Program-made: the position numbers and the translations under genes
Shown here: piece by piece, positions 59,941 through 64,000 of the stretch
Position numbering within the stretch: position 1 is the first letter of the stretch
How the letters are laid out: every line of letters begins with the position of its first letter
Notes under the pieces: model-generated
Seen by the model: the letters and a program-made list of their open reading frames with translations, nothing else
What the model was told of the DNA's origin: nothing
Databases searched by the model: none
DNA from: Jeotgalibacillus proteolyticus
GTDB taxonomy: Bacteria; Bacillota; Bacilli; Bacillales; Jeotgalibacillaceae
DNA length: 64,000 nucleotides
Assembly (NCBI RefSeq): GCF_002926065.1
Contig: NZ_PREZ01000005.1
Location: 124,001-188,000, forward strand
Direction: 5' to 3'

Positions 59941-60593
59941 CCTGCAATAAAACATGTAGACGGACCTGCTGATTGATCAAGGTTTGCAGAAAAAGGAGGG
60001 TCGCTTTCCGGAAGACCCTGCTGCGCACACAGATTCTTCCACTCCTGCCTGATGCCATTTGAGCCAACCGGCCAGAGAATAGCGGTTTGATCGTCTTTAA
60101 ATGTATCAATTGCAGTTTGGAGCGGCGCTATGCGTTCAGGATACATAAGTACTTCCATGCCTACGAGCGGCTCTCCGATAAGTGTCCACTTAAGGCTGTC
60201 CTCAGGCTTTATTGAAAACTCACGCACCCGCTCCCCCATGACCGTTACAGCAATGGCTGACTGGCTCAGCACAATATTCGACTCTGTGCTCCCGGTGATA
60301 GTGATGGAAGAAAGCCCTAGCTCCCTCACTCCATTTTGTATTCCTTCAACTAATGAATTCCAGGCATTGTTCCCGCAAAAATTATGAAGCAAAACAGCTT
60401 TAGGCAAGGCTCCTGCTGACAGGCAATCTAAAACTGCAGAGCGAAACGAAAAGTAAGAAACGACGTGATAAGGCGTTTTAATCTCATCGTATTCTTTTTC
60501 CCCGATAGCACCGCTATTATCTGTTGCCATGATCCATTCGGCCGGACCGGCCTGAAGCGTTAGGGCATTACGCCCTGTACTAACTTTTTTCAC
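59928..60593 (-). CDS. cblS: AIR-synthase-like kinase, probable alpha-ribazole kinase (CblS)
   Basis: The 221-residue protein has the fold signature of PurM/ThiL-type kinases: MATDNSGAIGEKEYD near the start, VLDCLSAGALPKAV, and ITITGSTESN. In Listeria and Geobacillus a similar AIR-synthase-like gene, cblS, encodes alpha-ribazole kinase, which makes alpha-ribazole phosphate from imported alpha-ribazole and bypasses CobT. The gene overlaps pduO by four bases (ATGA) in the cobalamin cluster, which supports the CblS call. The stop lies within the terminator hairpin. ThiL or another AIR-synthase relative remains possible; no cblT transporter gene is seen in the window. Confidence 0.6.
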   Translation of the reverse strand: MKKVSTGRNALTLQAGPAEWIMATDNSGAIGEKEYDEIKTPYHVVSYFSFRSAVLDCLSAGALPKAVLLHNFCGNNAWNSLVEGIQNGVRELGLSSITITGSTESNIVLSQSAIAVTVMGERVREFSIKPEDSLKWTLIGEPLVGMEVLMYPERIAPLQTAIDTFKDDQTAILWPVGSNGIRQEWKNLCAQQGLPESDPPFSANLDQSAGPSTCFIAGKRS

Positions 60594-61180
60594 TGGTCTT
60601 CTTTAGGAGCACGTTTGCCTGTACGAAATACCTTTGCACTCCGGATGTATTCAACGTCTGCTATTCCATCCCTTGCGTTCACTGCTCTGGCACAGGCAAA
60701 TAAATAATCCGACAGGCGGTTTAAATATGCTTGAGGAAGCGATGGGAGATCCGGATCGAGCTTTGAAAGAGAAACGACCTGCCGCTCCGCTCTTCTTGTA
60801 ACCGTTCTTGCAATATGAAGAGTCGCTGAGGCACTTGATCCTCCTGGCAGAACAAAACGTTCCAGTTCTGGAGCTTCGTCCATCAATTGGTCGATGCGCA
60901 GTTCAAGCTGCTCCACGGCTTTTGCTTCAAGCTTCCATTCCCGTCTTGAGGAAACATTTGCAAGGTCTCCTCCTGCATCAAACAGCTCATGCTGAATCGA
61001 TTCAAGGTCCTCTAAAATATCCGCAAATTTATCAGGATTAAGCTCTGTTACTGCTTTTCCTACAAAGCTGTTTGCTTCATCAATGGTCCCGTAAGCCTCA
61101 ACACGAACATCATCCTTATCAACCCGTCCGCCAATCAGGCTTGTTTGACCCTTATCTCCTGTTCTTGTGTAGATTTTCAT
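60590..61180 (-). CDS. pduO: Cob(I)alamin adenosyltransferase, PduO type
   Basis: The enzyme transfers the adenosyl group of ATP to cob(I)alamin or cobinamide to make the active coenzyme. The 196-residue PduO-type protein starts KIYTRTGDKGQTSLIGG and has the ATP-binding and trimer residues in the VRVEAYGTIDEANSF and RRAERQVVSL segments. The ATG at 61180 is preferred because GGAGG precedes it by nine bases, whereas the upstream ATG abuts that site. It couples to cblS and follows the cobU-like gene. Its product could supply icmF directly. Confidence 0.93.
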   Translation of the reverse strand: MKIYTRTGDKGQTSLIGGRVDKDDVRVEAYGTIDEANSFVGKAVTELNPDKFADILEDLESIQHELFDAGGDLANVSSRREWKLEAKAVEQLELRIDQLMDEAPELERFVLPGGSSASATLHIARTVTRRAERQVVSLSKLDPDLPSLPQAYLNRLSDYLFACARAVNARDGIADVEYIRSAKVFRTGKRAPKEDQ

Positions 61181-61196
61181 CTTACTCATCCTCCCT

Positions 61197-61616
61197 TTAT
61201 TTAAGCTCTTGGGCTATTCCATACCAAATCCTTGTCACGTGTTCTGCTTTTTTGGCTGTATGCTGATGGCACCAGCCGAGAAGATCCCGCGCTTTTCTTT
61301 CTGCCCGATCCATCGGAACGATCCCTTTTGATTGGTCGGTTCCAATAATAAAGAGGCTCCGATCTTTATCCTGCTGCTCCCACTCAAGGAGGTTCTTCAA
61401 TTCATTTTCCCATAATTGGAGCAGCGTTTCTTCACCTTTTCCTTTATCGCATTCATCCAAAATCCAGCATTCAAGGTCACTTTTTACGATCACTTTAAAC
61501 GATGACAGCGGCTCATTTCCCAAAGGTTTATTCAGCATGAGAATTTGGTTTTCTGTTAGCTGTTTTTTTACCCATTCTCTTTTTCCATTATAGGCACCGC
61601 CGATAACGAAGTGCAT
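61197..61616 (-). CDS. Divergent CobU-like adenosylcobinamide kinase/guanylyltransferase family protein (short)
   Basis: The 139-residue protein begins with a P-loop-like FVIGGAYNGKREW, in which the usual GKS is GKR, and ends with the CobU-type RARDLLGWCHQHTAKKAEHVTRIWYGIA segment. Typical CobU is about 180 residues. The block that normally contains the guanylylated histidine (His46 in Salmonella CobU) is absent or unrecognisable. It is therefore either inactive for one or both steps or a specialised form. AGGAGGGG precedes the ATG. It overlaps the 3' end of the phosphatase gene by 49 bases. Confidence 0.65.
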   Translation of the reverse strand: MHFVIGGAYNGKREWVKKQLTENQILMLNKPLGNEPLSSFKVIVKSDLECWILDECDKGKGEETLLQLWENELKNLLEWEQQDKDRSLFIIGTDQSKGIVPMDRAERKARDLLGWCHQHTAKKAEHVTRIWYGIAQELK

Positions 61617-62203
61617 CTTTCTCCCCTCCTGAATGCTTCAGCATCCTGCCAATAAAGAGTGATGCCCTGCCCGTGAAGCGGCTTCCATTCCCAAAATGGC
61701 TTTTCAGCAGGTGCAAGCAGGGTTAAAAGCTGTCTGATCGGACCTCCGTGAGAAACGATCGCAATTTTTTTTACGCCATCCTGAAAGCACCACTCCCGGA
61801 TCATTTCCCAGGACTCCTGAATGCGGGTTGAAAATTCTTCAAAGGATTCTCCGTTTTCAGGGCGCATGTTCTCAGGGTCTTCAAGCCAGGTGGCAAAATC
61901 CTTCCTTTTGGACAGCTCATCTGCTTTTTTCCCTTCCCAATCACCAAAATGTATTTCTCTTAATCCCTTATGGTAGATCTTTTTCTCTTCAGGGAATAAA
62001 TAATCAGCTGATTGCACGCATCGCTTTAAATCACTTGAAATCACCCGCTCAGCTTCAGGTCTGTTAGCTTTTGTTTTCATTAAAAGGTCGATTCCTTCTT
62101 CTGCAACCGGAACGTCTGTCCATCCTATATAAATTTTCTCCTGGTTTTCCCGGGTCACCCCATGGCGATAGAGAGATAACACCACACTAGTATGAGACTC
62201 CAT
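61568..62203 (-). CDS. Histidine phosphatase, probable alpha-ribazole phosphatase (CobC-like)
   Basis: The 211-residue protein is a histidine phosphatase with the RHG catalytic motif in SLYRHGVTREN, an RV..SDLKRC segment, the GDWEGK motif and the second histidine in IVSHGGPIRQ. Its place between cobS and the cobU-like gene points to dephosphorylation of alpha-ribazole phosphate or adenosylcobalamin phosphate, the CobC role. AAGGAGG lies before the ATG. It overlaps the genes on both sides, showing tight coupling. A general phosphoglycerate mutase-like phosphatase cannot be ruled out by sequence alone. Confidence 0.8.
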   Translation of the reverse strand: MESHTSVVLSLYRHGVTRENQEKIYIGWTDVPVAEEGIDLLMKTKANRPEAERVISSDLKRCVQSADYLFPEEKKIYHKGLREIHFGDWEGKKADELSKRKDFATWLEDPENMRPENGESFEEFSTRIQESWEMIREWCFQDGVKKIAIVSHGGPIRQLLTLLAPAEKPFWEWKPLHGQGITLYWQDAEAFRRGERCTSLSAVPIMEKENG

Positions 62204-62961
62204 CCTTCTCCTCCTTCCAGACCTGCACCAAGTAAATCACCGTTCATGCCGCCAAATTCCTTTTCTGCAAATCGTTTAAATCCAATATAAAATACTATCC
62301 AGCCAGAAAGTAAGACGAAAAGCAGCTGCCAATCAACCGGCATCATCAGAGGAGTCAGCAGCAGCAAAATAACTGTCACTACAGCTGGAAAATAAATCAC
62401 GTTCCCACTAAGTAAATTTCTCATGTAATAGGCGATTCCCTCTTTTTTTGCTAAAGGAGCCTTGATTAAATAAAGCATCATCATCAGTCTCGATAGGATG
62501 GGGATCCAGATCAGCCAGACGCCAGGCAGCCCAAAACGCCAACTAATATCTGCCAGCAGTACACCTTTAATCCCAAGAAGTACAATAAGGGACAGCACAC
62601 CAAGGGCCCCTGTCCTCGGATCCTTTAATACCGTATGGCGTTTTTTATGATCTCCATACGAGAAAAAAGCATCACTTGCATCCGTCCAGCCGTCTAAATG
62701 AAGACCCCCTGTCCACACGATAAAGCCCAGCCAAATCACAAGTGCAAGGATAAAAGGTGTGGGTGAAAAAAGAAGTTCAATTCCATGAACTGCTGCCAGT
62801 ATTGATGAGCCGATCACAAGCCCGGCAACAGGCAGGCTTCCTGTCATCCAAAACATTGTGCGGCTGTTCATTTTGATTTCCTTCTTTATAGGCAGCACGG
62901 TGAAAAACTGAAAAGCCAGCATTAGACCGTGAATACTATCCTTGAAGATATTTTTTTTCAT
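62155..62961 (-). CDS. cobS: Adenosylcobinamide-GDP ribazoletransferase (cobalamin synthase)
   Basis: CobS joins adenosylcobinamide-GDP to alpha-ribazole or its phosphate, the last assembly step, and is an integral membrane enzyme. The 268-residue protein has several hydrophobic helices and the conserved acidic motifs LDGWTDASDAFFSYGDHKKR and LKDPRTGALGV in the first half. It starts four bases inside the cbiP reading frame and overlaps the phosphatase gene by 49 bases. Length is normal. Confidence 0.93.
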   Translation of the reverse strand: MKKNIFKDSIHGLMLAFQFFTVLPIKKEIKMNSRTMFWMTGSLPVAGLVIGSSILAAVHGIELLFSPTPFILALVIWLGFIVWTGGLHLDGWTDASDAFFSYGDHKKRHTVLKDPRTGALGVLSLIVLLGIKGVLLADISWRFGLPGVWLIWIPILSRLMMMLYLIKAPLAKKEGIAYYMRNLLSGNVIYFPAVVTVILLLLTPLMMPVDWQLLFVLLSGWIVFYIGFKRFAEKEFGGMNGDLLGAGLEGGEGWSLILVWCYLSIAMG

Positions 62962-64000
62962 AGACCCATTATTCCCCGTATTTTCTCCCAGTCAAGATGA
63001 GGTTTAAGACTGGCGGCAAGCTCATCATACACATTACGTTTTAGGCGAGCTTCGATTGTTTCTTCCTTGCCGAGTGAATTTTTAATCCGGTTTATGAGAA
63101 AATGCCTGGCAGCGGGCTCACGAAAAATATCATGCAGATACGTTCCAAAGACCCGTTTGGAATCCGACCAGTACCCTTCTGTCTGACCGTCATCCAGCAT
63201 TAAAAAAGGATGAGCATCTTCCTGCTTCCCAATTTGTGTTACGCCAAGATGGATCTCAAAGCCTTCAGCACGCACTGGAGAATGACAATCCTGCGCATAA
63301 AAAAAGCCGGATTGTCTCGTAACCGTTTTTCTTTCTTTCATCACTGTAGAAGAAGGAATAAAGCCAAAGCCATTTTCAGAAATTCCTCTTATTCCTGAGT
63401 CGATGCCATGAGGATCCTCTATTCCATCACCAAGCAGCTGAAGTCCTCCACAAATCCCCATGATCCAGACTCCTTCCTTCTGCAGGTGACGCAGATGTTT
63501 CTCCCACCCATGTTGCTTAAGTTCACGAAGGCTGTTAATCGTACTTTTTGTTCCCGGAAGAATGATGAGATCAGGTGTTGCGGTCAACTCCTCCGGACGC
63601 CTTACCCACTTGAGGGAAATGCCCGGCTCATGAACCAACGCTTCAATATCTGTAAAATTAGATACATACGGAAGCTCGATGACAGCAACCTGAAGTGAGC
63701 TCTTTTTATCCTCAGAAATTGGAGAAGAAACCGCCCTGACTCCCAGTGAATCCTCCTGTTCAATGCCATGATTTTCAACATGAGGCAGTACGCCAAGGAC
63801 CGGCAGCGACGTATGTTCTTCTATCCATTTAACCCCGTCTTCAAAAAGCGCCTCCTTTTTCAATATCGGCGATTAGAATTACCGGTACATCTGCCATTTT
63901 AGCGATCGTCATATTCACAAGCTCCCGTTTTTGAAGATTCATTTCCACGGGGCTGCCTGCTCCTTCAATGATCACTGCTTCGAATTCTTTTGAAAGGGCT
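62958..64000 (-). pseudogene. cbiP: Cobyric acid synthase (CbiP), disrupted by internal deletion and frameshift; extends beyond the window
   Basis: CbiP amidates the corrin ring side chains. The upstream frame reads [16 protein letters not shown] to [13 protein letters not shown] and then meets a stop at 63841-63843. The downstream frame continues [20 protein letters not shown] to the C-terminal glutamine amidotransferase domain with its catalytic cysteine in MGICGGLQLL and histidine in TYLHDIF. In intact CbiP about 30 residues (ASI... to ...NKFRGD) lie between those two parts. Here they are missing and the frames meet at a shared CTTTTT, as expected for a small deletion between short repeats. 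The N-terminus lies outside the window. Confidence 0.75.

Overview
The window comes from a Gram-positive, spore-forming member of the Bacillales with moderate-to-low GC. It carries the sporulation genes spoIIR and spo0F, the RNA polymerase delta subunit gene rpoE, and a gene order (mntP-ywlC-spoIIR-prmC-prfA, then tdk-rpmE-rho-murA-fsa-fba-spo0F-ywjG-pyrG-rpoE, then fadF and ywjE/cls) that matches one arm of the Bacillus subtilis chromosome. A Bacillus/Jeotgalibacillus-like genus is plausible, but the species cannot be settled from this sequence alone. No rRNA, tRNA, CRISPR array or recognisable insertion sequence was seen.

Layout. (1) 1-14.4 kb: tail of adaA, then a Leloir galactose operon on the minus strand (galK, galM, a GH2 glycosidase, galE, galT, galR), divergent from a plus-strand operon with a sugar ABC importer (binding protein and two permeases) and two GH43 glycosidases, one cytoplasmic and one exported/anchored. 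The locus looks like a transport and breakdown system for an arabinose- and galactose-containing oligosaccharide. (2) 14.4-20 kb: repeats, a small lipoprotein, then mntP, ywlC, spoIIR, prmC and prfA, with a dense cluster of DnaA boxes between ywlC and spoIIR. (3) 20-36.5 kb: a second carbohydrate block lying between prfA and tdk: ABC importer-lacZ-ROK repressor operon, an AraC activator beside a decayed GH42 gene, a cpdB-type nucleotidase, and an intact GH42-araC-galK operon. (4) 36.6-47 kb: conserved housekeeping block tdk to rpoE, including a pyrG leader with the hallmarks of CTP-sensing reiterative-transcription attenuation. (5) 47-58.6 kb: acyl-CoA catabolism (fused isobutyryl-CoA mutase, TetR regulator, two acyl-CoA dehydrogenases, hydroxyacyl-CoA dehydrogenase, thiolase, FadF) with two FadR-type palindromes. 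(6) 58.6-64 kb: a cardiolipin synthase gene and a cobalamin salvage/late assembly cluster (cblS-like, pduO, cobU-like, cobC-like, cobS, cbiP). cbiP appears to be broken by an internal deletion.

How it fits together. The galactosidases (GH2 small, GH2 LacZ, GH42) release galactose, which two galactokinases, GalM, GalT and GalE feed into glycolysis. Neither sugar importer has its own ATPase gene here, so a shared MsmX-type ATPase elsewhere is expected. Catabolite repression sites (cre) sit next to the sugar promoters. The B12 cluster makes biological sense next to icmF, whose product needs adenosylcobalamin. Intergenic spaces carry at least two families of dispersed palindromic repeats.
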